Origin: Earliella scabrosa
Taxonomy: Eukaryota; Basidiomycota; Agaricomycetes; Polyporales; Polyporaceae
Reading direction: 5' to 3'
Length of the DNA: 64,000 nucleotides
Assembly (NCBI GenBank): GCA_022605405.1
Contig: JABYQQ010000013.1
Span: forward strand, 1,364,001 to 1,428,000
In this document: positions 32,402 through 42,846 of the stretch, one piece after another
Layout of the letters: each line of letters opens with the position of its first letter
Position numbering within the stretch: position 1 is the first letter of the stretch
Translations under genes and position numbers: made by a program
Notes under the pieces: generated by a model
Databases searched by the model: none
Told to the model about the DNA's origin: nothing
What the model saw: only the letters and a program-made list of their open reading frames with translations

Positions 32402-33641
32402 CTACTTCTTCCCAAAGTCAAACGTAACACCCTCCTGTGCTTCCAGCAACTGGAAATGAGGCAGACCGCTGAACCAGCCGGCGGTGTTAGACCCGACCAC
32501 GCCGTGGGTGTATGCAGCTTCTTCTTGACCTATCTTGATCGTCTTCCCACCAGTTCCAGCCGCGGCAGCGTCGGCGAGGAGCTGGACTTGGCATGACTTC
32601 TCCAACGCGACAAAGAAGTGGAGGGTGGCTTCGATGCAGCTAGTAGCGATCAGTATACCGTGGTTCTGGCAAAGTCTTCAGGGTAGGATGTGCTAAATCA
32701 GTGGACGCGACATACCTGAAGAATGACAGCCTGCGCGACCAGAGAAGGTGGACTGAGTATAAATGAGGCACTGTCAATGATTGTTCAGACGTACCTTCTT
32801 GTTGCCCAACGCTTGCACGATGTGCTGACCTTCTTCCTCATCCAGCACCACTCCTCCATACTGCCTGTAGACACCATGGTCCTACACACGACGCCCCGCG
32901 TTCGTACACGTCCCATGAGACATTGCAGGAGGGTGCTCACCTGATAGAACGCGCAGCTATCCTGCGTGATCATGTCCAGTTCCTTGCCCAAGGTCGAGAA
33001 CGCGCGGCCATACACGGAATGCGAGTGCGCGGCGCAATGGGCGTCGGGACGCGCAGCATGGATAGCGGAGTGAATCATGAAGGCGGCCTTGTTCAAGAGC
33101 CTGTTGGGACCAGACTCGGCGGGTTGGACATTGCCGTGGTGGTCAACGAGGATGAGGTCGCTCGGTTGAATCAAGGAGAAGTGCTTTCCCTAGGAGACGG
33201 TCCAGCTCTGAGCCAGAGAGCGCACAGATGGATACATGTGCACCTACAAACGGGTTGACCCAGAAGCAATCAGGGCGAATGGGATCCTGAGAGCGCAGAG
33301 TACGTCATGCATATGGTGAGCGTGCTGCGTGCGGGACAAGCTGAAGTTGGCGCTCTCCGAGAGCTAGCCGACCGAGGGTCGCTTACCCGAACGGTGATGT
33401 GCCCCGCAACGCCTTCATCATATCCAAGCTTGCCTGCAGCATGCAACCATTGAGCTTCTATGAATTCACACCATTTGCAAGCGGTCTGACCAAAAATTCT
33501 GAAGGCCTGCGCAAGGCGAAACTTCAGGAACTCCCGCTCCTGCTCCTTTGTTGCGAACTGCGGGGGTTTCGGAACGGAACCCACAGCAGCAGACTCTGCT
33601 TTCCCGGCGGGCTTCTGTTGACCGTTGGTAGAGGCAGACAT
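32402..33641 (-). CDS. Class II aldolase/adducin-domain protein, mug14-like (copy 3)
   Basis: Predicted 283-residue protein. Exons are 33491-33641, 33387-33433, 33248-33286, 32941-33189, 32795-32881, 32716-32730 and 32402-32665, again with the 15-nt AVILQ microexon. It is head-to-tail with copy 2, about 670 bp upstream of it. The core is conserved (CAAHSHSVYGRAFSTLGKE has HSH in place of HTH, which keeps both metal histidines). The N-terminus is shorter and more diverged (VPKPPQFATKEQEREFLKF), so this is the oldest branch of the three. No obvious defect was seen. Confidence 0.9.
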
Positions 33642-33712
33642 GATGGTAGCGTATAGGAAAGGGGCGCAGTGGGGTGTATGTCTCGTGAACAGACGATTTG
33701 CATATAAGTACT

Positions 33713-33728
33713 GGATGCTCCGGCATCA
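33713..33728 (-). promoter_or_regulatory. Candidate shared promoter motif, aldolase-like gene 3
   Basis: GATGCCGGAGCATC on minus is a perfect inverted repeat (GATGC/GCATC) about 72-87 bp before the ATG. It corresponds to the motifs at 16396 and 31799. Confidence 0.4.
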
Positions 33729-34054
33729 TGGGGACCAGACTATACCCGACCGCCGACACTGGACCAGGAAGTCAGGGGTTCGGTGAGGGAGAGGGTAACC
33801 GTTCTCTGTCAATGAGAATATTTGTTGGGCAGATCCATGATCGAAGTGAGACGCATGACCATCTGTGTCCGAGCCACATGAGCTCGCACACCGACATCAA
33901 AGGGAAGAGATGAACCTAATGTATACATGAATGATAAACCGAGGGTAAGGTAGAACCAAGAACAGGGGAGCCGGGGGATTGAATAAAGTGATAGCGTAGA
34001 GGTATTAAGTCAACGTGTCAGTAAGCGTAGAAGTGAGCTGACGAGTATGCCGCG
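33729..34054. other. Intergenic region
   Basis: Holds the distal promoter of aldolase-like copy 3 and the 3' region of the SWIM/RING gene. No gene was seen. Confidence 0.4.
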
Positions 34055-35478
34055 TCAGAAGTAATCGCGGTATCCGTAGTACGGGCGACCCCTGCTCGGG
34101 CCGTGATAGTCTGCGACCTTTGGTGAGCGTCGAAGTGGCGACCGACAATGAAAAGACGTACACGAGCTGGTGTCACGCACGGTGTCGATGCCAGCAACAG
34201 AACCTAAGTTGAGGTACCCTTCAGCCGATATAGACCCAACGGCCCTGCCTGCACCAGCAGCGACTGGGGCGCTCCACTTTGCCCTGCAGAATACGCATGT
34301 AACGCCGTTCTTGCAGGAATTTGCCCCTAGAGAAAGTAAGGTTCAGTAAAGTCGGGCCAAGCGCTACGTGATGTACGCACATTGCTGGAAACATTGCTTG
34401 TGCAGTCCGTTGCCACACTCCTCGCAGAACGTCATGTTCTTCTCGTTCTCCTTGTGCATATTCTCATAACAGATCGGGCAGTCGTCGTCTTCTTCAGGTA
34501 AACGTTTCTTCGAGCCGCTTTGAGAGCTAGAAGCAACCTTCTTGCCGGTGGCCTGGGCGTATGCGTTCACAATGCGTTCGTGGGCGACTGCGGCCGGAGA
34601 GCGCGGAGCATGCGCGAAGATCTCCTCAAGCTCGGAGGTGAGGAGTGCTCTGACAGCTCATCATCAGCAATGCCAAACTAGAGTTCCCTAGTATGAGAAC
34701 CATACTTCTGATACCAGTGGCCAGATCTTTGGCTGACTTGGAGAACTGACATAACCAACTCAGTTGAAATGCGGATTTGAGTCCACTGACACTTACCCTT
34801 GATGAGGACGAACAGCTATTGAGTAATGGAATCAGCACGGCTCAGGATAATCGAGCACCGGCTCCTACTTACAATGTGCTTGCAATGGTTACCCTTCTCA
34901 GCGTCAGGGCCTGCTAACAGTAAGCAGCGAACGATGAGCACGTAAGTAAAGCTTACAATCGCACGAGGGCTTCTTGTCGATAACGACAGTGTACACCTGC
35001 ATAGACATAGGTATGAGCCACAGTGGCGGCGGCCACGCTCAACCAAGACGCCGCCACACTTACATTTCCAGTCGAGCCCAGAACCTTGAACACTTCCCGC
35101 AGCTCATCGCCGTTCCGTATTCTGTCAATCATGTAGAACCTGATGATACGCGAGTAATAATCAGCGCGTGTTCGATGCGTCAATGAATGGATAGACGCAC
35201 CGCTGAGCCATCACTCTCTCAACGCGGTCAAGGATGTTTTTGGGGCACGCCTTCTTGAACATTGCACCGCGCTTCTCGGGGACCGGAGCGTCAGGGTCCT
35301 TTGCCTTGCGCTGCCGCTTCGGCTTGGGAGGCGAGTTCAGGACGGCGAGGTAGGAAGGACCTGCCCCAGCGCCGTACCTAACGGCAGCGAGCGAAGCGCA
35401 AGAACTAAGCGATGCACTCGCATGAAGTATTCTGTTGGGAACTCACAGGTCGTCGGCCTTTCTCTTCTTAGGCGGCAT
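34055..35478 (-). CDS. SWIM and RING zinc-finger protein, probable E3 ubiquitin ligase
   Basis: The gene starts at ATG 35478 with a lysine-rich, probably nuclear, N-terminus (MPPKKRKADDL). About nine exons follow; the clearest are 35447-35478 and 35201-35377. A SWIM finger appears as PSCDCPDAEKGNHCKHILF (CxC and CxH ligands). It is followed by helices (VSQRSGHWYQK; LLTSELEEIFAHAPRSPAAV) and then a RING: CPICYE, CEECGNGLHKQCFQQW and CKNGVTCVFCRAKW. The end is a Gly/Tyr/Arg-rich tail (GPSRGRPYYGYRDYF). SWIM plus RING is the layout of ZSWIM2-type and fungal SWIM E3 ligases, so ubiquitin transfer is inferred from family knowledge. The last intron (T then gtacgt, acceptor gcag) was chosen to keep the tail in frame and is the weakest join. 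Confidence 0.82.
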
Positions 35479-35622
35479 CCGGAGCCACGGTGAGTGGTGA
35501 TAATGGAGTTGGAGGTAACGCAGGGGTGGAGGGTGTCGCGAGCTCGTGGGGTGGTATTGAGGGAGCGAAGCGCGTCCAGGTCCAGGTTCCCGCAAAGCGC
35601 GACGCGTCAAGATTCCCACGCA
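35479..35622. promoter_or_regulatory. Very short divergent promoter between SWIM/RING gene and cis-prenyltransferase
   Basis: Only 144 bp separates the two ATGs, so the genes must share a bidirectional promoter unless one has a distant 5' exon. Confidence 0.45.
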
Positions 35623-36700
35623 ATGGTACTCCAGCTCATCTCGCACTCGCTCGCCTGGCTCACCGACAAGGCCCATACCAAGGCCCAGGACGCCCTCATC
35701 GCCGTCCTCTCAGCAGGCCCGGTGCCCCAGCATGTCGCTTTCATCCTCGACGGCAACAGGCGCTATGCCCGAAGCAAGAACATGCAGATCAAGGAGGGCC
35801 ACACGGACGGGTTCTATACTCTGCGGAAGGTACTTCGCTTTTGTCACTTTGTGTGGCGCGTAGAAGACGCATGCGCTCTGTCTTTATAGATGCTTGAGAT
35901 ATGCATCAAGATGAACGTGCGGTGTGTCAGCGCGTATGCATTCTCTATTGAGAACTTCAAGCGTTCGCCGGCGGAGGTGGACGCCCTCATGGACCTTGCG
36001 GAGAGCAAGCTACTGGAGCTTTGCCAACAAGGGTACGTGCCCATGTGACTCCGCGCACCGCACTGCATCACCTACCTGTCTACTAGAGACATCCTAGACA
36101 AGTACGGCATCAAGCTCGTTGTTGTCGGTCACCGCGACATGCTGCCTGAGCGGGTCAGACTCGCTGCGGAGAAGGCGGAGAGCATGACGAAGGACAACAC
36201 CAGGTGCGCGCGTATATAATGATAGTAAAGCTTGCCTCGCTTGCTGACTGTCTCACAGGGCTATCTTTAACCTATGCATGCCATACACGTCTCGGGACGA
36301 GATTACCACCGCAGTGCAGTCCACGATCCAAGAACGTCTGCAGGAAGACGCCGAGGACACGTAGGCAGTCATTATAACACGTATGCCGCCCCTCGCTGAC
36401 CTCGCTCTAGCAAAATCACTGCAGATGATATCGACGGCCATTTGATGACGTCCCTCGCTGGCAGCCCGCCTCTCGACATCCTCATCCGCACGAGCGGCGT
36501 GAAACGCCTCAGCGACTATCTCTTGTGGCAGGTTCGTCTCCGTCCGTCCCGCGTTCCACTGTGTCGCTAATGACCCGGTCTCGCAGTGTTCTGAGAATAC
36601 ACAGCTACAGTTCTCGTCTACATACTGGCCTGAGTTCGGGCTGTGGGACTTCGTGCCTATCATACTTGACTACCAACGCAAGGTCTGGGCCAAACCTTGA
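35623..36700 (+). CDS. RER2: Dehydrodolichyl diphosphate synthase (cis-prenyltransferase, Rer2/Srt1 type)
   Basis: Predicted 267-residue enzyme that extends farnesyl diphosphate with isopentenyl units in cis to make dolichol precursors for N-glycosylation, at the ER membrane. Exons are 35623-35829, 35890-36032, 36087-36203, 36259-36360, 36411-36531 and 36587-36700. Conserved regions: [14 protein letters not shown] (region I, catalytic Asp), [44 protein letters not shown] and [14 protein letters not shown]. It lacks a C-terminal RxG motif, which in heteromeric systems lies on the NgBR/Nus1 partner. This is therefore the catalytic subunit. RER2 versus SRT1 cannot be separated from sequence alone. 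Confidence 0.92.
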
Positions 36701-37097
36701 CCGACCTCTTTCGGATTCCTCCTTTAGACGATAACTTATGATCTTGCTTTCCTTGACCCGCCTTGCATGGAAAAGACTGCATCATTCTTCATCGTACAAG
36801 GTTATCGATACATTTTGTCCGATTTCATTCATAATACACCTACACATGTAAGTAATGGCATCAACTGTACGTCTAAGGTAAATCAGGCAACGGCGACCGA
36901 TAGCAATGCGACCAGCGATAACGAGTAGAGCGGAACAGAGATATACAAAAACCCGGAACAGCACGGACAACACAACACATATACACAGGCATAAGCAGAC
37001 ACATTACAATCGTACGTAGTCAGACGTTTTATCATCAGTCCATAAGGAGCAGGAGCATGAGCTATGACGGGGAAGGGGAAGAGTAGTGCGTCCGAGG
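36701..37097. other. Convergent intergenic region
   Basis: About 400 bp between two 3' ends. No gene was seen. Confidence 0.5.
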
Positions 37098-39742
37098 TCA
37101 ATGCTGGACACTCTGCACTGGAGGATGAGGGGGGGGCATCTGCAAGAGCGGCGGTGGAGGCGGCATCTGCACCTCAGGCTGCCGTTCCATGAAGACCTTG
37201 ACTGCATGCAGGATCCTGAACGTCGGCTTCATCGCACGGACAAGTTCTTCGCAAACCTGCTCCTGATGCTTGCGCAAGCCATCGTCCGCGCCGTGCTTGA
37301 GGTTCACGATAGCCTCCTGGACTGCTCTGTGTAGCTCGGGGAGGATGATGGGCGAGATCTGCGCCGCGATCTCTTCCGACGTCGGCGGGGGCGGCGGGTG
37401 GGGAGGCCGCTCGGCCTCATAACGCTCCAGCATTGCCCGAATCTCCGCAGCCTCTTTGTCCTGCTGTTTGAGCATTGCAGTGTGCTTCTTGCGCGATTCA
37501 AGGAGCTGTATATGTGTGATAGATTGTCAGTGTTGCAACATCGCCGAATGTTACATACAGGCATACCTTCGTGACCGCGAGATGCAACTCTTTGTTGTCC
37601 ACCACGAGCTCGTGGTAGCTGCGGTCCTTCGTGAGATTGCGCTCACGCCATTCCTCCAACTGCTTGAGCCCGGATTTGATGGCGTCATTATACTTCGCAA
37701 GCTTCTTCTCCATTCGCTCGCAATCCTCGGTGAGCTCTTCGTTAGACTTCGGCGGCTGCGGCGGCTCGAATGGCACCTCCCCCTCCTCGACCGATCTACG
37801 CGAGAAGTCGACCTCCGGTGCAGGCTTTCGGTACCCCAACTCGACAAGACGACGCATGACCGCCTCTTCGGGAGACATGGCCTCCTCGCGGACGCGGTCA
37901 ATCTCTTCTTCGAGGTCCGTGACACGGTCCTGGATGTCGTCAAACTTGATGTCCATCTCTTCCATCTTCTTGCGCAACGAGTTGATGGGGATCCATTTAG
38001 CGGCTTGTGCCTCCTTCGCCGCGAGCTCCTCAGCCTCAGCTTCAGCCTTCTTGCGCTCTTCGAGGATGCGCGTGTTCTCTTCTTCGACCCGCTGTCGCTC
38101 TTCTTCCGCGATGCGTACCTTGTCTTGGAACCGGTCGACCAAAGGCTGGATACTACTCTTCCAGGAGTATATCTCGTTCACGTAGTTCCGATACTCGTTC
38201 ACCTCCTTCTGCCGCGGGTCGCTGTCGGACGGCGCAGGAAGCCCATCGAGGGGGTAGCGCATCAGGCGATCGATGTACTCATCACGCCGCTTGCGAGCTC
38301 TCTTCAGTTTGGCCTCAGCCTCGGACTCCAACCTTCTGAGCTTTGAGTGTACGGCCTCGAGGGACGCGCTGGAGTATGTGCTGGTACCGTGGAGCTTCTT
38401 GAGCCTGTTCGAGTTTTCTTCGGCCGTCTTGCATTCGATGTCGTAGAATATAGCTCTGGACAGGGTACTGTGACAAGGGTCAGTGGGTCGTGCAATCTAT
38501 CTGAAGAGACGGGCTTACTGGAGGTAGTCTTTCCATTGCGGGTACGAGTCGGTGGGGATCGCTTTGGCCCGCAGTGTCGGTGATGAGGGTGAACTAATTT
38601 CGGCCATTTCGACCTCCGGCAATGCGCCATCTTCTTCCGCAGGCTGCGAAACGTCCATCTTCTCCGCAGGTGTGTACTTGTCGAACGCAAACGGATTCGG
38701 CTTCGACGACGACGATGCCGATCCATCACCAGCAGTGGCAATCGGGACGTAGACTCCTGTCTTGATGAGTCGCATTGGTTCATCCTCCCCCCGCATCTCT
38801 CTAGGGACTACGTTCGCATAATTCGTTGGTGAGGCGGTGGGGGCAGAGGGAGCGGATGTCGAGGCTTTTCTGCGGGGATCACGGCCGGGGCTCCGGTTTG
38901 GTGACCGAGGTGTGTGGGCATACTGGGGGGTGCTGAGTCCCACCTGGGGCGTGCGCGTGCTCTCCATTTCCTTCCCTTTACCTTTCGAGTCACCCCATAT
39001 ATACGCAGATGCGTGCTCCCGATCCGGCGACATCTGAGCAGGAGAGGCCGAGACGGGAGCAGCAGCTGCGGACGATCCAGCGGATTCACCCCATCCTCCG
39101 CTCGTGGGTTCACCCCATCCCCCGCTCTTGGGTGCCCCCCATCCGCCCTCCGTAGGTGCACCCCATCCTCCTCCCGTCGGCGCGCCCCACGCAGAACTGC
39201 TTGTGGCTGATTTCCAGTTAGAAGGGCCCACCTCCGTCGCAGTCGCATTGTCATCCGTGTTGCCCCAGGCAGACCCCCCGATCGGCGCTGCACCCCACCC
39301 AGACGAGTTGGATGCTTCAGTCATCCGACGCGGTCCCGAAGGAGGGGACATCGCGCCGGAGCCGGACGAACCTGCTTGGGTCGAACTCGTAGTCGAGGAC
39401 ATATCCGCACGACCGCTCGATCCGGCCGTGTCCCTGCCACTCCGTCCCCCTCCCCATCCACCATCTGTCGGCTGCCTATCGCGTTCCCGGCCGTGGAAGT
39501 TGTCCTTCTGCTTCTGGCGTCCTCTGTCGTAATCTGGGCGGAAGGGTACTTTCGGCGGAGGGGCCCTCGGCCATTCGGGCTGACTGGGATGGACGAAGTC
39601 GCAGTTGGGCTTGCGGCAACCGCCCCCCAAGGGCGCACCAGAATCGTCGTAAAACTGAGGGGAAGAGGATTGGGATCGTATCCAGGACATCGCGCGTAGA
39701 AAGAATGGATAGACAGCTCACCCTGCAACGGACGAAAGGCAT
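37098..39742 (-). CDS. CCCH zinc-finger protein with long coiled coil (copy B)
   Basis: Predicted 821-residue protein. Exons are 39722-39742, 38519-39654, 37567-38467 and 37098-37505, all in phase. The 21-nt first exon gives MPFVRCR, whose Cys may be the first ligand of a CCCH finger completed by GGGCRKPNCDFVHPSQPEW. Next comes a low-complexity region with WG repeats: about seven GGWG(A/E)(P/S) units near residues 115-165, such as GGWGAPTEGGWGAP. A region with FDIECK-like and LRRLESEAEAKLKR helices leads into a roughly 250-residue coiled coil. The C-terminus has PPHPPPPPTSEEIAAQI and ends in VKVFMERQPEVQMPPPPP. The WG/GW repeats recall Argonaute hooks, but that function is speculation. The domain order and C-terminal block resemble copy A at 11570-13910. 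Confidence 0.75.
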
Positions 39743-40759
39743 AAGTAGTTGTACTCCTAGGCTGTAGCCGAAGGAGCTGGATGGAGGACTTGGGCGGCAA
39801 GTGTGGTCGAAGGTCGTAGTCTGAACGAAGACCGCAGTCTGAACGAAGACCGCGCGCTCGAGACGTTGCTACGGCAGGGGTGTAAGACTCTTGTCAATCC
39901 ATGCGACATCGGTCGATAGTACAAGGGTGTTCCCCTGACTTACCTGAGTCAAAGACACGAAACGCACGCGTCCGCCTTGAGCCTTGAGGACCTTGAAGCT
40001 TCGACAGGACGCGTCAGGTAGACTCCCTCTGCGCCCGCCTTCAAGCTGACAGATATACGCAAAGACGGCTCAGAGGATGGGGGTTAAAGCAGCTAGCTGT
40101 GGGGAAGTAAGAGGATCAAGCTCGAGGACTGGTGAAATGCGGGACGACGGCCACACCAGATCTCGATCTCTCATAGCACTTCCAGATCAAGTAATCAATG
40201 CCGCCATTTTGCCGCCGCCATCCGCCCGCCAGTGTCGCTCCCCCGTTGCGTGCGGGCGGGGAATGTCATCAAGGCCATCACACGGGAAGGTATGACTCCA
40301 AGTCTAAGATTTCTGTAAATATTGCGACAGTAGCTATCCTAGTCTTAATATTCTACACGATCCCAGCACTCGTCACCATCGTCACCAGTACAAAGAATAG
40401 GGAGACCGTAACATGGCGTGCTAGTTGGACCTGTATCCAAGTAGTAGATCGTAAGCAGGTGAGTACCAGTAGTAGCTAAGCACTAGCTAGGTGAGCAGCG
40501 CAGCATGCGCGGACATGGTAAGTCGGAGAGATGGAAAGCAGGTGTCGCAGCGGGTCCGAGATGAGACGATGAGAGCAGGGGGTTTGGCGTTTCGGGGGAG
40601 CAGAAATACAGTAGCGATCAAAACGAACAGACAAAGTACCAGCCGTCAAGGGAAGGTAATAGAAATGAAAGCAATAAAAGAGAGAGGACCTCGTACAGTC
40701 AGGACATTCGGGACATGATTGTTCGTCACACACTCGTCAACAATCCAGGGTGAGCTACT
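39743..40759. other. About 1 kb intergenic region
   Basis: Contains the promoter of copy B and, at its right end, the putative 3' region of the next minus-strand unit. No gene, tRNA or repeat was recognised. Confidence 0.5.
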
Positions 40760-41074
40760 TCACCACCCACCGAACCACCGCTTCGGGGGACGCTTGCGGG
40801 GGTTGCGCATCACGGTCACCGTCGTCTCCACTTCCTCCGGCTCATAGACCTCCTCCTCAACGACAACTTCGACCGAAGTCGTCTTGGGGATGTGAGTGGT
40901 GGAAGACGAGGTCATGATGCTAGGAGTTGGCGAGGCGACACGCCGAGTGCTCGACGGCTGCTGAACTGGAGCCGGCGACTGGACTGTGTGGTGTTGGGTG
41001 TGTGTAACTGTCCTGGTCTCGGTCGCAATCTCAATTGCAGTTTCCGTTAGAACGATGGAAGGGGGGTTGAGGGC
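40760..41074 (-). CDS. Candidate orphan 3'-terminal exon, possibly alternative end of the upstream membrane protein
   Basis: A 315-nt minus-strand frame follows a good acceptor (cttcgtaacag) and stays open to a stop at 40760. It has no upstream ATG of its own except one internal Met. It reads ALNPPSIVLTETAIEIATET... and ends EEEVYEPEEVETTVTVMRNP and RKRPPKRWFGGW. The EEE-Y-EP stretch and basic-proline end resemble the last exon of the gene at 41441-42256. It could be joined in frame from an alternative donor in that gene (CTT/gtgtac at about 41636, or AAG/gtaccc near 41470). Whether it is used is unknown. Confidence 0.35.
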   Translation of the reverse strand, partial: ALNPPSIVLTETAIEIATETRTVTHTQHHTVQSPAPVQQPSSTRRVASPTPSIMTSSSTTHIPKTTSVEVVVEEEVYEPEEVETTVTVMRNPRKRPPKRWFGGW

Positions 41075-41440
41075 CTGTTACGAAGAGACAGTTGATCAGC
41101 AGGCGGTTCAATGCAAGACAAGGGACGTATGCTGATAATCGGTCTGCACTGATTTTAAGGATATTCACTCAAAACACGCTGTCACGCTTGGTGACGAAGC
41201 GTGTAGTTCCATCACGTGGGCGCGACTCGAGACACGCGTCTCGCGCATTGATCGATCGACGGACGCAGTTCAGTGCAGACAGGCTATCAGCATACAAGGA
41301 CGCGGGGGAACAAGACGACAAACACCGTGGTCCCCCAAGCCCGGGACGAAGGGAGGGGAGGGGGCGCAGCGAAGGATACGAACTGTACATGAGTGAAGCA
41401 GAGGAAGATGAAACGTCGGCAAAGGAATTCCCCCTTCGTC

Positions 41441-42256
41441 TCAGAGCTCGGAGCGGCGCTGCTGGGGTGGAGGCGGGGGTACCTTGGGTTTCCGTCGCAC
41501 AGGCTGTTGAGCAACAGGAGGCGGCTCGTTATAGTAGTACTCTTCCTCGACCATCTCGGGTTCGGCCTCGTTGAGGGCACTGCGGGGGACAGTCATCAGA
41601 TACACGACTACAGGCAGAGATATTGACACGTACACAAGCTGTTCCATGATCCAGCTCTCGCGTCTCGAAGCGTCGTGCTCACGACGATTGACCGCTTCTT
41701 CACGGCGGCTGATCTCGCGCTCGCGCTCGGCGATTTTGAGCTCGCGGTCGAGAATGTCTTCTGCGCGAACGCGTGCCTGATCCCACCACCCGGGTGGGGT
41801 CAACGACTCCTCCTTCACGACCTCCTTGATAACGGTCTGAATGGGGAGAGGTGCTTCGGTGACCTTCTCAACGACGGTGGGGCAAGGGGGGCAAACAGGG
41901 GGAGGCGCGACGACGCCGCCGGGCGCGCCAGCAAGAAGTTCAGCTTCGCGGCGGGCAACTTCGGCCTCGCGAACAGCGATGTTGCTCTCGCGTGCAAGGA
42001 GCGCTTGGGTACGCTTAGGCGTAATAATGCCCCAGAAGCCCTCGTTCTTGACGTCGCCGCTGGCGGCTGCCGCAGCAGCATTTGTACTGCTGGCTTGGTG
42101 AGAAGGGAGTGAAAGCATGACTGCGAGGACCGCAAGGACGAGAGAGAGGACGAGGAGGAGAGTGGTAGAGGATATTGTGCGGTGGTGGTGATGATGCCGG
42201 GAGGAAGAGCGTTCGCTCCGTTCCCGCTCCCGGTGAGACGAAGAGGGTTGGGCCAT
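41441..42256 (-). CDS. Unknown single-pass membrane protein with coiled coil
   Basis: Predicted 253 residues from exons 41634-42256 and 41441-41579. The N-terminus is Ser/Arg-rich with a His run (SSRHHHHHR), followed by a hydrophobic segment at about residues 30-49 (LLLVLSLVLAVLAVMLSL) that fits a membrane anchor. After it come two heptad-like helices rich in Arg/Glu/Ala (REAEVARREAELLAG; ELKIAEREREISRREEAVNR) separated by a Cys-Pro loop (PPPVCPPCPT). The C-terminus is acidic then basic-proline (EEEYYYNEPPP; RRKPKVPPPPP). The removed 54-nt intron keeps the frame and, if retained, would encode a second hydrophobic stretch (YVSISLPVVVYLMTV). No family was recognised. Confidence 0.65.
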   Translation of the reverse strand: MAQPSSSHRERERSERSSSRHHHHHRTISSTTLLLVLSLVLAVLAVMLSLPSHQASSTNAAAAAASGDVKNEGFWGIITPKRTQALLARESNIAVREAEVARREAELLAGAPGGVVAPPPVCPPCPTVVEKVTEAPLPIQTVIKEVVKEESLTPPGWWDQARVRAEDILDRELKIAEREREISRREEAVNRREHDASRRESWIMEQLVYVSISLPVVVYLMTVPRSALNEAEPEMVEEEYYYNEPPPVAQQPVRRKPKVPPPPPQQRRSEL

Positions 42257-42846
42257 CCTGACGCTGACGGAGTTCGAGGGCGACAAGGATGTGGAAGTGC
42301 GGGCTCTGAATGTGGACGTTATGGTGGAAACGGAGCGGGGGGTAGAGGGTAGCGCGTTGGTCGGTGTGGAGGAGGGGAGGAACGGTCGTTAGAGATTTAA
42401 GAGGGAGAACAAAAGGCGGGGGGAGGAGAGGGCGGAAAGCAAAGAGCAGCACCCCAGCGAGTTCACTTTTCAACCTTGGTTCGTTTTCCCTAAACAGGAA
42501 ACTCGAAGGCAAACATGTCACAACATCACCCCGACACGTGTACCGAGTTTCCCACCGCCTGATAAATTGTCACACCGTTCCTTTATCCTGCCCATAGAAT
42601 TTTCGTTTTCACCCGGAGAACACATGCAGTGGCCCTGCCAGCCAATAGAATTGCTCGGCTAGATCACTCCGACGCGGAGACAAAACAAGGGTGGCTGATG
42701 TGGCGGGAGGCAGTGAGAACACGTCACGTCACAGCGTGTTCTCGCCCATCACGCACGCGTGTTCCGTGCCACCGGCGCGTTCGCGGTTGCCTCCGTCCTC
42801 CGTCTCCCTTGTCCTCGACCGCGCCTCGGTCGTCCTCCCCAACCCC
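42257..42846. promoter_or_regulatory. Divergent promoter region between unknown membrane protein and NUR1
   Basis: About 590 bp between two divergent ATGs. The region is purine-rich on the left and has several CACGTG-like and ACACGT sequences, but no element is firmly supported. Confidence 0.35.

Noticed and set aside
15257..34054. Mobile element or virus as cause of the duplicated block
   Set aside because: No transposase, reverse transcriptase, terminal repeats or target-site duplications were seen around the PhoD or aldolase-like genes.
37456..38346. 296-codon open frame on plus
   Set aside because: It is antisense to the coiled-coil exon of CCCH protein B; the minus frame has correct splice phases and heptads, and repetitive codon use opens the opposite strand.
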